Source: Actinocorallia sp. API 0066 (GTDB lineage Bacteria; Actinomycetota; Actinomycetes; Streptosporangiales; Streptosporangiaceae). From it: a stretch of 64,000 nt of DNA. Under the pieces are notes generated by a model. It did not search any database, was not told where the DNA came from, and was given only the letters and a program-made list of their open reading frames with translations. The stretch spans positions 62,001 through 126,000 of the forward strand of contig NZ_JAJLQY010000009.1 in the NCBI RefSeq assembly GCF_020991275.1, read 5' to 3'. Positions 34,223 through 44,556 of the stretch are shown one piece after another. Positions within the stretch are counted from its first letter, which is position 1, and each line of letters opens with the position of its first letter. The translations under genes were made by a program, and so were the position numbers.

Positions 34223-36994
34223 GTGCCTTCCGGACGCCAGCGCTTCTCGATCATTAGCGACGGCCTGCCGAGCCAGCTCCCGGACATCAACCCGGATGAG
34301 ACCAGGGAGTGGCTCGAATCACTGGACACGGTCATCAAGACCGAGGGCCGGACAAGGGCCCGCTACGTGATGCTCAAACTCCTTGAGCGAGCCAGGGAAC
34401 AGCAGGTCGGGGTGCCCGGCCTGCGCAGTACCGACTACATCAACACGATCCCCCCGGAGAAGGAGCCCTGGTTCCCCGGCGACGAGCACATCGAGCGCCG
34501 CATCCGGGCCTACATCCGGTGGAACGCCGCGATCATGGTCTCCCGGGCCAACCGGCCCGAACTGAGCGTCGGCGGGCACATCGCCACCTACGCGTCGGCG
34601 GCCTCCCTGTACGAGGTGGGCTTCAACCACTTCTTCCGGGGCAAGGACCACGGCGAGTCCGGCGACCAGGTGTTCATCCAGGGCCACGCGGCCCCCGGCG
34701 TCTACGCGCGCGCGTTCCTCGAAGGACGCCTGTCCGAGCAGCAGCTCGACGGGTTCCGGCAGGAGGTCTCGCACCCCGGAGGCGGCCTGTCGTCCTACCC
34801 GCACCCGCGGCTCATGCCCGACTTCTGGGAGTTCCCGACCGTCTCGATGGGCCTCGCCGCCATCGACTCGATCTACCAGGCGCGGTTCAACCGGTACCTG
34901 CTGTCGCGTGAGCTCAAGGACACCTCGCGCTCGCACGTGTGGGCGTTCCTCGGCGACGGCGAGATGGACGAGCCCGAGTCGCTCGGCGCGATCGGCCTGG
35001 CCGCCCGTGAGGAACTGGACAACCTCACCTTCGTGATCAACTGCAACCTGCAGCGGCTCGACGGCCCGGTGCGCGGCAACGGCAAGATCATCCAGGAGCT
35101 GGAGTCCTACTTCCGCGGCGCGGGCTGGAACGTCATCAAGGTCATCTGGGGCCGCGACTGGGACCCGCTGCTGGCCAAGGACGTCGACGGCGTGCTCGTC
35201 AACAAGATGAACAACACGCCCGACGGCCAGATGCAGACCTTCACCGTCGAGCCCGGCTCCTACACCCGCGAGCAGTTCTTCGGCGACGACCCCCGGCTGC
35301 GCAAGATCGTCGAGCACCTCAGCGACGACGACCTGACCAAGCTGTCGCGCGGCGGCCACGACTACCGCAAGCTGTTCGCGGCGTTCAAGGCGGCGCGCGA
35401 GCACGTCGGCCAGCCCACGGTGATCCTCACCCACACCATCAAGGGCTGGACCCTCGGGCCGGACTTCGAGGCCCGCATGTCCAGCCACCAGATGAAGAAG
35501 CTCACCAAGAACGAGCTCAAGGAGTTCCGGGACAGGCTGTACCTGGAGATCCCGGACTCGGCCCTGGAGGCCGACCTCCCGCCCTACTACCACCCGGGCG
35601 AGGACTCCGAGGAGATCCAGTACATGAAGGAGCGCCGCGCGGCGCTCGGCGGCTTCCTGCCCAAGCGCGTCAACCGCGCCAAGCCGCTCACCCTGCCCGG
35701 CGACGCCCCCTACGACGAGCTGCGCAAGGGTTCGGGCAAGCAGTCGGTGGCCACCACGATGGCCTTCGTCCGGCTGCTCAAGGAGCTCATGAAGGACAAG
35801 AACATCGGGCACCGCTTCGTCCCGATCATCCCGGACGAGGCGCGCACGTTCGGGATGGACGCGATGTTCCCGACGGCGAAGATCTACTCGCCGCACGGGC
35901 AGACCTACGAGTCGGCCGACCGCAAGCTGATGCTGTCCTACAAGGAGTCCGAGCAGGGCCAGATCCTGCACGAGGGCATCTCCGAGGCCGGTTCGATGGC
36001 GTCGCTCATCGCCTCCGGCACCGCCTACGCCACGCACGGCGAGCACATGATCCCGATCTACATCTTCTACTCGATGTTCGGGTGGCAGCGGACGGGCGAC
36101 CAGATGTGGGCGCTGGCCGACCAGATGGGCCGCGGGTTCATGCTGGGCGCCACCGCGGGCCGCACCACGCTGACGGGCGAGGGCCTCCAGCACGCCGACG
36201 GGCACTCGCACCTGCTGGCGTCCACCAACCCCGCGACGGTCTCCTACGACCCGTCCTGGGCGTTCGAGCTGGCGCACATCATGAAGGACGCGCTGCGCCG
36301 CATGTACGGCTCCTCGCCGGAGCACCCCAAGGGCGAGGACATCAACTACTACCTGACGGTCTACAACGAGCCGTACCCGCAGCCCGTCGAGCCCGCCGGC
36401 CTCGACGTCAAGGACCTGCTGCGCGGCCTGTACAAGTTCGCCGACGGCCCGGAGCTGGGCGCCGACGCGCCCAAGGCGCAGATCATCTCCTCCGGCGTGG
36501 GCGGCCGCTGGGCGCTGGACGCGCAGCGCATCCTGGCCGAGGAGTGGGGCGTCTCGGCGGACCTCTGGTCGGCGACGTCCTGGACGGAGCTGCGCCGCGA
36601 GGCGATGAACTGCGACAGCTTCAACCTGCTCAACCCCGAGCGGGAGCAGCTCGTCCCGTTCGTCACCCGGCGCCTGGCCGACGTGCCGGGCCCGATCGTG
36701 GCGGTCAGCGACTTCATGCGCGCCGTCCAGGACCAGATCGCCCCCTGGGTGCCGGGCGACTACACGTCGCTGGGCACCGACGGCTTCGGGTTCTCCGACA
36801 CCCGCGCCGCCGCCCGCCGCTTCTTCCACGTCGACGCCCAGTCGATCGTGCTGGCGGTGCTGACCAGGCTGGTCAAGCGCGGCGAGCTCAAGCACGAGGT
36901 GCTCCAGCAGGCGATCAGCCGCTACGGGCTGGACCGGGGCGTCGCCGCCGTCTCGGGCGTCAACGCGCCCGCCGAGTCCGGGGGCGCCGCCTGA
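34223..36994 (+). CDS. aceE: Pyruvate dehydrogenase E1 component, homodimeric type
   Basis: A 923-residue thiamine-diphosphate enzyme that decarboxylates pyruvate and transfers the acetyl group to lipoylated E2, feeding acetyl-CoA. The ThDP motif starts at [12 protein letters not shown] and ends [11 protein letters not shown] conserved His region is [20 protein letters not shown], and the transketolase-like middle domain includes [15 protein letters not shown]. The length matches the E. coli-type homodimer of about 890-930 residues. GTG 34223 is chosen because AAGGGG lies at 34211-34216; an in-frame GTG at 34175 would add 16 unconserved residues. It is monocistronic, ending at a bidirectional terminator. 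Confidence 0.95.
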   Translation: MPSGRQRFSIISDGLPSQLPDINPDETREWLESLDTVIKTEGRTRARYVMLKLLERAREQQVGVPGLRSTDYINTIPPEKEPWFPGDEHIERRIRAYIRWNAAIMVSRANRPELSVGGHIATYASAASLYEVGFNHFFRGKDHGESGDQVFIQGHAAPGVYARAFLEGRLSEQQLDGFRQEVSHPGGGLSSYPHPRLMPDFWEFPTVSMGLAAIDSIYQARFNRYLLSRELKDTSRSHVWAFLGDGEMDEPESLGAIGLAAREELDNLTFVINCNLQRLDGPVRGNGKIIQELESYFRGAGWNVIKVIWGRDWDPLLAKDVDGVLVNKMNNTPDGQMQTFTVEPGSYTREQFFGDDPRLRKIVEHLSDDDLTKLSRGGHDYRKLFAAFKAAREHVGQPTVILTHTIKGWTLGPDFEARMSSHQMKKLTKNELKEFRDRLYLEIPDSALEADLPPYYHPGEDSEEIQYMKERRAALGGFLPKRVNRAKPLTLPGDAPYDELRKGSGKQSVATTMAFVRLLKELMKDKNIGHRFVPIIPDEARTFGMDAMFPTAKIYSPHGQTYESADRKLMLSYKESEQGQILHEGISEAGSMASLIASGTAYATHGEHMIPIYIFYSMFGWQRTGDQMWALADQMGRGFMLGATAGRTTLTGEGLQHADGHSHLLASTNPATVSYDPSWAFELAHIMKDALRRMYGSSPEHPKGEDINYYLTVYNEPYPQPVEPAGLDVKDLLRGLYKFADGPELGADAPKAQIISSGVGGRWALDAQRILAEEWGVSADLWSATSWTELRREAMNCDSFNLLNPEREQLVPFVTRRLADVPGPIVAVSDFMRAVQDQIAPWVPGDYTSLGTDGFGFSDTRAAARRFFHVDAQSIVLAVLTRLVKRGELKHEVLQQAISRYGLDRGVAAVSGVNAPAESGGAA

Positions 36995-37033
36995 GGCCCC
37001 GCGCGGCCTGAGCCGCGCTGACGCGATCCTGTG

Positions 37034-37071
37034 GCGGAGGGGGTCGGACGAGGTGTCCGGCCCCCTTCCGC
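37034..37071. terminator. Bidirectional hairpin between aceE and the sulfotransferase
   Basis: Left arm 37034-37049 and right arm 37054-37071 pair over about 16 bp with one bulge and one G-T pair, four-base loop. It lies between the convergent stops at 36994 and 37089. Confidence 0.75.
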
Positions 37072-37088
37072 GTGTCTGTGCGGGCCGC

Positions 37089-38078
37089 TCAGCCCGCTGT
37101 GGCGACCTTGTCGAGGCGGCAGGCCAGCTCGCCGTGCTCGCGCAGCCGCCGCACCGCGTCCCTGGTGTCCTTGGCGGCCCGGCTGCGGCGCATCGCGGCG
37201 ACCGTCGCCAGGTAGTGCGTCGCCGCCCTGGCCGTGGGGCGCGGCGCGCCGCTCAGCTCGTAGCCGTAGCGGGCCAGCCGCTCGCCGAGGAAGTACTCGG
37301 CGAGGCTGATCTCCCAGTCCTCCAGGCGGGACTGCCAGGCGTGCACGGCGCTCGCGTCCACCGCCTCGTGGGTGCGCCGGTGGTGCTTCTTGCGCCTGGG
37401 CGTCACCGAGGCGACGGAACTGGGCTCCAGCATCGCCGGGTCGAAGTCCTCGCGCAGGAACCCGCACAGCCGCCTCAGCTCCGACTCCGGATCGGTGACG
37501 AGGCGCTCGTACTGGAGCTCGTGGTAGGAGTTCGGCGGAAGCATCCGGCGCGCCCTGTCGCCCGCGTCGATCGCGGCGGCCCACGTCGTCATCGCGAAGG
37601 TGCTGTCGTGCTCCCACCACCGCATGCCCTTGAGCGAGCCGACGCAGTCCCGGCCGTCGCGGATCAGGTGGACGACCTGGGCGTTGGGGAACAGCCGGAA
37701 GATCTCGGGCAGGAAGCGGATGTAGCCGGGCCGCTTGTCGCCCCAGCGCGCCTTGTCGTGCCCGCGCGCGTAGGCGCGGAACACGGTGCCGAGCGCCGAC
37801 CCGAGCGTCGGCGGGCCCGCCTCGATCTCGGCGACGACCCGGGCGGCGTCCAGGCCGAGGTCGCGGAACTTGTGGCCCTCGGTGCCGGTGATCCAGACGC
37901 CCAGCGCCCTGCGGTTGCCGCGGTCGGTGAGGTCGCCGAACATCTCCCGGCCGAAGTAGGCGGGCAGCAGGAACCTCGTCTCGGGCGGAAGGGCGATCCG
38001 CGGATGGGCGTGCAGCATGAGCTGGAGCAGTGTGGTTCCCGACCGGGGACAGCCGACGACGAAGATGGGGCGTTCCAT
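37089..38078 (-). CDS. PAPS-dependent sulfotransferase family protein
   Basis: A 329-residue sulfotransferase. The 5'-phosphosulfate loop is VVGCPRSGTTLLQ at residues 7-19, and the 3'-phosphate site is LIRDGRDCVGS near residue 155. The Arg-rich stretch PRRKKHHRRTHEAV near residue 240 is characteristic of bacterial Sulfotransfer_3 proteins. The probable acceptor (lipid, sugar or protein) is unknown. ATG 38078 gives the canonical start just before the PAPS loop; the frame stays open to ATG 38147. It is divergent from fasR. Confidence 0.85.
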   Translation of the reverse strand: MERPIFVVGCPRSGTTLLQLMLHAHPRIALPPETRFLLPAYFGREMFGDLTDRGNRRALGVWITGTEGHKFRDLGLDAARVVAEIEAGPPTLGSALGTVFRAYARGHDKARWGDKRPGYIRFLPEIFRLFPNAQVVHLIRDGRDCVGSLKGMRWWEHDSTFAMTTWAAAIDAGDRARRMLPPNSYHELQYERLVTDPESELRRLCGFLREDFDPAMLEPSSVASVTPRRKKHHRRTHEAVDASAVHAWQSRLEDWEISLAEYFLGERLARYGYELSGAPRPTARAATHYLATVAAMRRSRAAKDTRDAVRRLREHGELACRLDKVATAG

Positions 38079-38275
38079 ACCGGGGCCTTTCCGTACCGCG
38101 AGCGTGCGTGACCTCTGGAGATTACGGATAGTGTTAATTGAAGGCACGGACGGTAGTGGCCCATGGGTGAGAATTGACGCCCCGCTTACCCGGAGGGGAG
38201 ATCAACAGTGGATCGTCGCGACCACACGAGGACGCGGTTTCAAGGCCGCTTCGGGGTGATGGCACCCTTGTCACC

Positions 38276-39460
38276 GTGACGAACGACAGCGCCGCCGACC
38301 GCGCACTCCGGGAGGCCACCACCCGCCGCCTGGAGACCGCGCTGAGCACGTTCGGCGTCGCGGCGCTCGCCCGGATGGAGGAGCGGCTCCCGTGGTTCCG
38401 GCGGATGCCCGCCGAACAGCGCTCCTGGATCGGACTCGTCGCGCAGACGTCGATCGCCGCGTTCGTCGACTGGTTCCGCGGCGGCGAACGCACCAGGGTG
38501 GCGCTCGGCGGCGAGGTGTTCGCCACCGCGCCGCGCGAGATGATGCGCACGATCCGGCTCCAGCACACCGTGGACATGATCCGGGTGATCAGCGAGGTCG
38601 TGGAGACCCGCCTGCACGACCTCGCCGAGCCCGGCGGCGAGGCCCAGCTGCGCGAGGCGATACTGCGCTACACGCGCGAGGTGGCCTTCAGCGCCGCCCA
38701 GGTCTACGCCCGCGCCGCCGAGACCAGGGGCGCCTGGGACGCGCGCCTGGAGGCCCTCGTCGTGGACTCGCTGCTGCGCGGCGACGGCGACGACGGCCTG
38801 CATTCCTGGGCCGCCGCGCTCGGCTGGACGACCAAGCCCGTCGTGGTGATCGCAGGGCACGCCCCCGAGGAGAGCTCGGAGGCCATCGCCGACCAGATCA
38901 AGCTCTCCGCCCGGCGGCTGCGCGTTGACGTGCTGTCCGGCGTGCAGGGCAGCCGCCTCATCGTCATCGTGGGCGGCGCGGAGGACCCGCTGGCGGCGGC
39001 GCGGCTGCTGTCCGCCAAGTTCGGTCAGGGCCCCGTCGTCGTCGGGCCCGAGGCGCCCGACCTGTACGGCGCGACGGCCTCCGCCCGCGCCGCGCTCGCG
39101 GGCCTGCGCGCCGCCGTCGGCTGGCCGGACGCGCCGCGCCCCGTCGCCGCCGCCGAACTGCTGCCCGAGCGGGCCCTGGACGGCGACGACGCGGCCCGCA
39201 AGTACCTTGTCGAACAGGTGTTCGCACCCATTCAGGCGGCGGGCGCGCCCTTGCTGGACACGCTGACGACGTACCTGGAGCAGGGTTCCTCCCTGGAGGC
39301 CACCGCACGGCTGCTCTACGTGCACCCGAACACCGTCAGGTACCGGCTGCGCAGGGTGAGCGAGCTGACCGGCCTGACGCCTACGGACGGCAGGGGCGCG
39401 TTCACTCTCCGGATCTCCCTCGTCCTCGGTAGGTTCACCGATCGGGGCGGCTCCTTTTAA
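38276..39460 (+). CDS. fasR: PucR-family regulator of fatty acid synthesis (FasR-like)
   Basis: A 394-residue regulator. The C-terminal helix-turn-helix of the PucR/CdaR type is LEQGSSLEATARLLYVHPNT followed by VRYRLRRVSELTGL. A GGDEF-like middle domain precedes it. Its position directly upstream of fabD-fabH-acpP-fabF matches Streptomyces FasR, an activator that binds the fab promoter and is needed for membrane lipid synthesis. GTG 38276 (TNDSAAD after the start) was preferred over upstream in-frame starts from 38174, which read into non-conserved sequence. Confidence 0.88.
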   Translation: MTNDSAADRALREATTRRLETALSTFGVAALARMEERLPWFRRMPAEQRSWIGLVAQTSIAAFVDWFRGGERTRVALGGEVFATAPREMMRTIRLQHTVDMIRVISEVVETRLHDLAEPGGEAQLREAILRYTREVAFSAAQVYARAAETRGAWDARLEALVVDSLLRGDGDDGLHSWAAALGWTTKPVVVIAGHAPEESSEAIADQIKLSARRLRVDVLSGVQGSRLIVIVGGAEDPLAAARLLSAKFGQGPVVVGPEAPDLYGATASARAALAGLRAAVGWPDAPRPVAAAELLPERALDGDDAARKYLVEQVFAPIQAAGAPLLDTLTTYLEQGSSLEATARLLYVHPNTVRYRLRRVSELTGLTPTDGRGAFTLRISLVLGRFTDRGGSF

Positions 39461-39543
39461 GGAGATCTCCAAGACGATGCACTTGCGGAGTACGTCACCG
39501 TTGTCAGGGTCCTACAAAGACCGGCGATCAAACTTCGTCCCTG

Positions 39544-39572
39544 TCGGCATGACCCCGAACCCCTGCTAGACG
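39544..39572 (+). promoter_or_regulatory. Putative promoter of the fab operon
   Basis: TCGGCA (39544-39549), 17 bases, then TAGACG (39567-39572). Transcription would begin near 39580, which supports GTG 39587 rather than ATG 39575 as the fabD start. The 126-bp gap also contains the palindrome GGAGATCTCC (39461-39470), a possible regulator site. Confidence 0.5.
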
Positions 39573-39586
39573 GCATGGTTGGTCCC

Positions 39587-40480
39587 GTGCTTCTCATCAC
39601 AGCTCCCGGCCAAGGCGCCCAGACCCCCGGATTCCTCTCCCCGTGGCTGGAGGTTCCCGGCGTCGGCGACCGGCTCGGTGCGTGGTCCGATCTCATCGGC
39701 CTCGACCTGATCCGGTACGGCACCACCGCGGACGCCGACGAGATCAAGGACACCGCCGTCGCCCAGCCCCTGCTGGTCGCCGCGGCGCTCGTCACCCAGC
39801 AGGCGCTCGGCCTGACGCCTGACGCCGTCGCCGGGCACAGCGTCGGCGAGCTCGGCGCGGCCGCCATCGCCGGAGTGCTCACCCCCGAGGACGCGATGCG
39901 GCTCGTCGCCGTCCGCGGCAGGGGCATGGCCGAAGCCGCCACCGTCACCAGCACCGGCATGACCGCGGTGCTCGGCGGCGACACCGACGAGGTGCTCACC
40001 GCCATCGCCAAGCACGGGCTCACCCCCGCCAACATCAACGGCGCGGGCCAGATCGTCGCGGCGGGCACGCTGGAGCAGCTCGAGGCGTTCGCCGCCGAGC
40101 CGCCCGCCAAGGCCCGGCTGCGGTCCCTCGCCGTCGCCGGGGCCTTCCACACCGAGCACATGGCGCCCGCCGTCGCCGCGCTGGACGCCGCGGCCGCGTC
40201 GGTCACCCCCAAGGACCCCGAGATCAAGCTGATCTCCAACAGGGACGGCGCCGTCGTCGACTCCGGCGCGGAGTTCCTCGCCCGGCTCGTCGGCCAGGTC
40301 AGCTCCCCGGTCCGCTGGGACCTGTGCATGAGCACGTTCGCCGACCTGGGCGTCACCGGGATCATCGAGCTGGCGCCGTCCGGGACGCTGGTGGGCCTGG
40401 CCCGCCGCGAGCTCAAGGGCGTCCAGCTGGTCGGCCTGAAGACGCCCGAGGACCTCGACAAGGCGCGGGAGCTCACATGA
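39587..40480 (+). CDS. fabD: Malonyl-CoA:ACP malonyltransferase
   Basis: A 297-residue enzyme that moves malonyl groups from CoA to acyl carrier protein. The catalytic Ser85 is in VAGHSVGELGAAAIAG, with the GQGAQ oxyanion motif at the N-terminus (LLITAPGQGAQTPGF) and the active-site His in VAGAFHTEHMAPA. GTG 39587 is chosen because homologs begin just before the GQGAQ segment and the promoter predicts transcription just upstream; ATG 39575 adds four residues. The stop overlaps the fabH ATG by four bases. Confidence 0.95.
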   Translation: MLLITAPGQGAQTPGFLSPWLEVPGVGDRLGAWSDLIGLDLIRYGTTADADEIKDTAVAQPLLVAAALVTQQALGLTPDAVAGHSVGELGAAAIAGVLTPEDAMRLVAVRGRGMAEAATVTSTGMTAVLGGDTDEVLTAIAKHGLTPANINGAGQIVAAGTLEQLEAFAAEPPAKARLRSLAVAGAFHTEHMAPAVAALDAAAASVTPKDPEIKLISNRDGAVVDSGAEFLARLVGQVSSPVRWDLCMSTFADLGVTGIIELAPSGTLVGLARRELKGVQLVGLKTPEDLDKARELT

Positions 40481-41439
40481 TCCAGCTCGCCCAGGGGCGC
40501 ACCGGCGCCCGCATCCTGGCCTTCGGCCACTACCAGCCCGACAACGTCGTCACCAACGACGACCTCGCCGCCCGCGGCGTGGACACCAACGACGCGTGGA
40601 TCCGCTCCCGGGTCGGCATCGCCGAGCGGCGGATCGCCCTGGACAACGAGTCGGTGCTCGACCTCGCGGTCGCCGCCGGCGGCAAGGCGCTCGCCGCGAG
40701 CGGCCTGACCCCCGGCGACATCGACCTCGTCATCGTCGCGACCTGCACCGCCGAGACCCAGGTGCCCAACGCGTCGGCGACCGTCGCCTTCCGGCTCGGC
40801 ATCTCCGCGCCCGGCGCCTTCGACGTCAACGCGGCCTGCGCCGGCTTCGCCTACGCGCTGTCCACCGCGAGCGACGCGATCCGCGCCGGCTCGGCGCAGA
40901 ACGTGCTGGTGATCGGCGCGGAGAAGTTCTCCCCCTGGATCGACTGGAACGACCGCACGACCTGCATCATCTTCGCCGACGGCGCGGGCGCCGCGGTGGT
41001 GACGGGCTCCGACGTGCCGCAGATCGGGCCCGTGGTGTGGGGGAGCGACGGCGAGAACGCCGACAAGATCATGGTGCAGGACCGCAACTCGTTCCTGTCC
41101 CAGGACGGCCAGGCCGTCTTCCGGTGGGCGACCACCGCGCTGCACCCGGTGGCACTGGAGGCGTGCAGGCGGGCGGGCATCGCCCCGTCCGAACTGGGCG
41201 CCTTCGTGCCCCACCAGGCGAACCTCAGGATCATCCACGGCATCGCGAGGAAGCTCAACGCGCCCAACGCGGTGATCGCCGAGGACATCGTCAACGCCGG
41301 GAACACCTCGGCCGCGTCCATCCCGATGGCACTGTCGCGCATGATCGAGCGCGGCGACGTCAGGTCGGGGGAACCGGCTCTCATTATCGGGTTCGGCGCA
41401 GGTTTGACCTACGCTGCCCAGGTCATCCAGATCCCCTAA
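40477..41439 (+). CDS. fabH: 3-oxoacyl-ACP synthase III
   Basis: A 320-residue condensing enzyme that starts each chain from an acyl-CoA and malonyl-ACP. The triad is Cys121 (VNAACAGFAYAL), His in VPHQANLRI and Asn in NAGNTSAASIP. The C-terminal GFGAGLTYAAQVI is standard. In branched-chain-making actinomycetes FabH accepts isobutyryl and anteiso starters; primer choice here is not visible. ATG 40477 overlaps the fabD stop, so the two are coupled. Confidence 0.96.
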   Translation: MIQLAQGRTGARILAFGHYQPDNVVTNDDLAARGVDTNDAWIRSRVGIAERRIALDNESVLDLAVAAGGKALAASGLTPGDIDLVIVATCTAETQVPNASATVAFRLGISAPGAFDVNAACAGFAYALSTASDAIRAGSAQNVLVIGAEKFSPWIDWNDRTTCIIFADGAGAAVVTGSDVPQIGPVVWGSDGENADKIMVQDRNSFLSQDGQAVFRWATTALHPVALEACRRAGIAPSELGAFVPHQANLRIIHGIARKLNAPNAVIAEDIVNAGNTSAASIPMALSRMIERGDVRSGEPALIIGFGAGLTYAAQVIQIP

Positions 41440-41483
41440 GGTCTGGGCGAAACATCCCTATCGGAACCAAGGAGCACCCAGCA

Positions 41484-41741
41484 ATGGCTGAAGTCAGCAC
41501 CCAGACGATTCTCGACGGCCTCGGCGAGATCGTCGAGGAGATCGTCGGGATTCCGGCGGCGGACGTCACCCCCGAGAAGAACTTCATCGACGACCTCGAC
41601 ATCGACTCCCTGTCGATGGTCGAGATCGCGGTGGCCGCCCAGGACAAGTTCGGCGTCGAGATCCCCGACGACGAGCTGAAGAACCTGCGCACCGTCCAGG
41701 ACGTCGTGGACTACGTCCAGGGACTGGCCGCCAAGGCCTGA
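41484..41741 (+). CDS. acpP: Acyl carrier protein
   Basis: An 85-residue acidic four-helix carrier. The phosphopantetheine attachment Ser42 is in IDDLDIDSLSMVEI. The N-terminal helix is TQTILDGLGEIVEEIVGI and the end NLRTVQDVVDYVQG. ATG 41484 has AAGGAG at 41469-41474. It lies between fabH and fabF in the operon and serves the growing fatty acid chain. Confidence 0.96.
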   Translation: MAEVSTQTILDGLGEIVEEIVGIPAADVTPEKNFIDDLDIDSLSMVEIAVAAQDKFGVEIPDDELKNLRTVQDVVDYVQGLAAKA

Positions 41742-41842
41742 CCTCACCCGCTCCGGAGTCCGGATCCGGAGCGTGGGTGCGCGGGCCGCTGCAGAGGCCC
41801 GCGCACCCCGAGCCACCCCCCAGGTACATAGGAGTAAGCGCA

Positions 41843-43108
41843 ATGGGCAAGACCCGTGTTGTTGTGACCGGTTTGGGAGCGTCAACCCCGATCGGTGGAG
41901 ACGTCGCGTCCACATGGGACGGCCTACTGGCCGGCAAGTCCGGCTCGCGCACCCTGCCCTGGGACAATCTCGACGCCCTGCCCGTCCAGTTCGCGGCGCA
42001 GGCAGCCGTCGAACCCGCCGACACCGGGGTCATCCCCAAGCCCCGGATGCGGCGGATGGACCGCTGCCAGCAGTTCGCCCTGATCGCCGCCATCGAGGCG
42101 ATGAAGGACGCGGGCTACGCGCACGGCGACACCGAGGGCCTCACCATCGACTCCGACCGGCTCGGCGTCGTGCTCTCCTCCGGCATCGGCGGCCTGCACT
42201 CCGCCCTCGACAGCTACGACGTCTTCAAGGAGAAGGGCTGGAGGCGCGTCTCCCCCTTCACCGTGCCCATGCTCATGCCCAACGGCTCCGCCGCGCACGT
42301 CGGCCTCGAGTTCAACGCCACCGCGGGCATCCACGCGCTCGTGTCGGCCTGCTCCTCCAGCGCCGAGGCCATCGGCTACGGCATCGACATGATCCGCGCG
42401 GGCCGCGCCGACACCGTCATCGCGGGCGGCACCGAAGCGTGCATCCACCCGCTCCAGATGGCCTCCTTCGGCGCGATGCGCGCCATGTCCACCCGCAACG
42501 ACGCCCCCGAGCTCGCCTCCCGCCCCTACGACAAGGCGCGGGACGGCTTCGTCCTCGGCGAGGGCGCCGCCGTGCTCATCCTGGAGTCCGAGGAGCACGC
42601 GCGCGCCCGCGGCGCCAAGATCTACGCCTACGCCTCCGGCGTCGGCTACTCCGCCGACGGCCACGACATGGTCCAGCCGCCCGAGGACGGGCGCGGCGCC
42701 GCCAAGGCGATGCAGCGCTGCCTGGCCGACGCGGGCCTGGAGCCCGAGCAGATCATCCACATCAACGCGCACGGCACGTCCACCCCGCAGGGCGACGTCG
42801 CCGAACTCGCGGGCATCAAGAAGGCGTTCGGCGACCACGCCTACCGCCTGAACATCACCGCCACCAAGTCCATGACCGGTCACCTCCTCGGCGGCGCGGG
42901 CGCGCTCGAAGCGCTCGTCACCGTCCTGACCCTTCGCGACGGGCTGGTTCCCCCCACGGTGAACCTGGAGAACCTGGACGACGCCGTCGACCTCGACATC
43001 GTCCACGGCGAGCCGCGCAAGCTCGCCGACGGCCCCGCCGCCGCTCTCAACAACTCGTTCGGCTTCGGCGGTCACAACGTGACCCTGGCGTTCGAGCGGG
43101 CACTCTGA
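41843..43108 (+). CDS. fabF: 3-oxoacyl-ACP synthase II
   Basis: A 421-residue chain-extending condensing enzyme. Cys170 lies in VSACSSSAEAIGYG; the two active-site His residues lie in INAHGTSTPQGD and NSFGFGGHN. The start at ATG 41843 follows TAGGAG and matches MGKTRVVVTG of the family; an upstream open frame is ignored. It shares the layout of KasA/FabF with accD6 directly behind it. Confidence 0.96.
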   Translation: MGKTRVVVTGLGASTPIGGDVASTWDGLLAGKSGSRTLPWDNLDALPVQFAAQAAVEPADTGVIPKPRMRRMDRCQQFALIAAIEAMKDAGYAHGDTEGLTIDSDRLGVVLSSGIGGLHSALDSYDVFKEKGWRRVSPFTVPMLMPNGSAAHVGLEFNATAGIHALVSACSSSAEAIGYGIDMIRAGRADTVIAGGTEACIHPLQMASFGAMRAMSTRNDAPELASRPYDKARDGFVLGEGAAVLILESEEHARARGAKIYAYASGVGYSADGHDMVQPPEDGRGAAKAMQRCLADAGLEPEQIIHINAHGTSTPQGDVAELAGIKKAFGDHAYRLNITATKSMTGHLLGGAGALEALVTVLTLRDGLVPPTVNLENLDDAVDLDIVHGEPRKLADGPAAALNNSFGFGGHNVTLAFERAL

Positions 43109-43126
43109 GCTCTTGAAGGAGTCCCT

Positions 43127-44548
43127 GTGACCGTCCTCGACACCACCGGCGCACCGGCCCCACCGGTCGCCGAGGCGGACCCGCGCGACCCGCGGGTCCG
43201 CCTTGAAGCGCTTTTCGACGAGGGGACCTTCCGCCCCCTCGCGGGCGGCGACGGCAGTGGAAAGCTCGCGGGACGGGGCAGGATAGAGGGCCTTCCGGTC
43301 GTCGCCTTCGCCAGCGACCCGCGCGTCATGGGCGGGGCCATGGGCACCGAAGGCTGCGCTGCCGTCATCGCCGCCTACGACCTGGCGTTGCGGGAGCGGC
43401 TCCCGATCATCGGCCTGTGGCACTCCGGCGGGGCCCGTCTCGCCGAGGGCGTCGAGTCGCTCCACGCGGTCGGGCAGGTCTTCGCCGCGCAGACCAGGGC
43501 GTCCGGGATCGTCCCGCAGATCTCGGTGGTGCTCGGGCCCGCAGCCGGTGGTGCCGCTTACGGGCCCGCGCTTACCGACGTCGTCATCCTCTCCGAGAGC
43601 GGCAAGATCTTCGTCACCGGGCCCGACGTGGTGAAGTCGGTGACCGGCGAGGAGATCGACATGGCCGGGCTCGGCGGAACCGAGGCACACGGCCGCAAGT
43701 CGGGCGTCGCGCACATCACGACGCCCGACGACGCCTCCGCCGTCGGCACCGCACGGCGGCTCGCGGTGCTGCTCGGACACCAGGGACGGATCCGACATGA
43801 CGCGGTGGAGGAACGCGACCTCTCCGGCATCCTGCCCGAGAACGTGCGGCGTGCCTACAGCGTCCACCCCCTGGTCAGGGGGATCGTGGACGACGAGGTC
43901 GTGGAACTCCAGGCGCGGTTCGCGCCCAACATCGTCACCGCGTTCGGCCGGCTCGGCGGGCGGACCGTCGGGGTCGTCGCCAACAACCCGCTGCGGCTCG
44001 GCGGCTGCCTCGACAGCAACTCGGCCGAGAAGTCCGCCCGGTTCGTCCGGCTCTGTGATGCCTTCGGGGTGCCGCTCGTGGTGCTCGTGGACGTCCCCGG
44101 ATACCTGCCGGGCGTCGGGCAGGAGCACGGCGGTGTCGTCCGGCGCGGGGCGAAGCTGCTGCACGCGTTCGCCGAGGCGACCGTCCCGCGCGTCACCCTT
44201 GTGACCCGCAAAGCCTACGGCGGCGCTTACATCGCCATGAACTCACGCTCGCTCGGCGCGACGAAGGTCTTCGCCTGGCCGACGGCCGAGGTCGCCGTCA
44301 TGGGCGCGCTGGCCGCCGTCCGCGTGCTGCACCGCAAGAGGATCGCCGCCGTGCCCGAGGCCGAGCGGCCCGCCTTCGAGCAGGAACTCGCCGACGAGCA
44401 CGCCCGCATCGCGGGCGGCCTCGACCGGGCCATGGACCTGGGCGTCGTCGACGAACTCGTCTCCCCGTCGGCCACCCGCGCGGCCTTGGCCCGCGCGATC
44501 GCCGAAGCCACCCCGGCTCGCGGCACCCACAACAACATCCCGCTCTGA
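43127..44548 (+). CDS. accD6: Acyl-CoA carboxylase carboxyltransferase subunit
   Basis: A 473-residue beta subunit that carboxylates acetyl-CoA or propionyl-CoA from biotin, making malonyl-CoA for the preceding enzymes. N- and C-half crotonase folds are visible: GLWHSGGARLAEGVE and VLGPAAGGAAYGPAL in the first, LVDVPGYLPGVGQEHGGVV and TRKAYGGAYIAMNSR in the second. Placement directly after fabF (18 bp) mirrors mycobacterial kasA-kasB-accD6. GTG 43127 has GAAGGAG upstream. The biotin-carrying alpha subunit must be elsewhere. Confidence 0.93.
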   Translation: MTVLDTTGAPAPPVAEADPRDPRVRLEALFDEGTFRPLAGGDGSGKLAGRGRIEGLPVVAFASDPRVMGGAMGTEGCAAVIAAYDLALRERLPIIGLWHSGGARLAEGVESLHAVGQVFAAQTRASGIVPQISVVLGPAAGGAAYGPALTDVVILSESGKIFVTGPDVVKSVTGEEIDMAGLGGTEAHGRKSGVAHITTPDDASAVGTARRLAVLLGHQGRIRHDAVEERDLSGILPENVRRAYSVHPLVRGIVDDEVVELQARFAPNIVTAFGRLGGRTVGVVANNPLRLGGCLDSNSAEKSARFVRLCDAFGVPLVVLVDVPGYLPGVGQEHGGVVRRGAKLLHAFAEATVPRVTLVTRKAYGGAYIAMNSRSLGATKVFAWPTAEVAVMGALAAVRVLHRKRIAAVPEAERPAFEQELADEHARIAGGLDRAMDLGVVDELVSPSATRAALARAIAEATPARGTHNNIPL

Positions 44549-44556
44549 CCGGTTCT

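Noticed and set aside
34319-36895. 858-codon open frame antisense to aceE
   Set aside because: Low-complexity Val/Arg/Gly translation, no family features; shadow of aceE.
41924-44164. 746-codon open frame antisense to fabF and accD6
   Set aside because: Spans two real genes on the opposite strand and has shadow composition.
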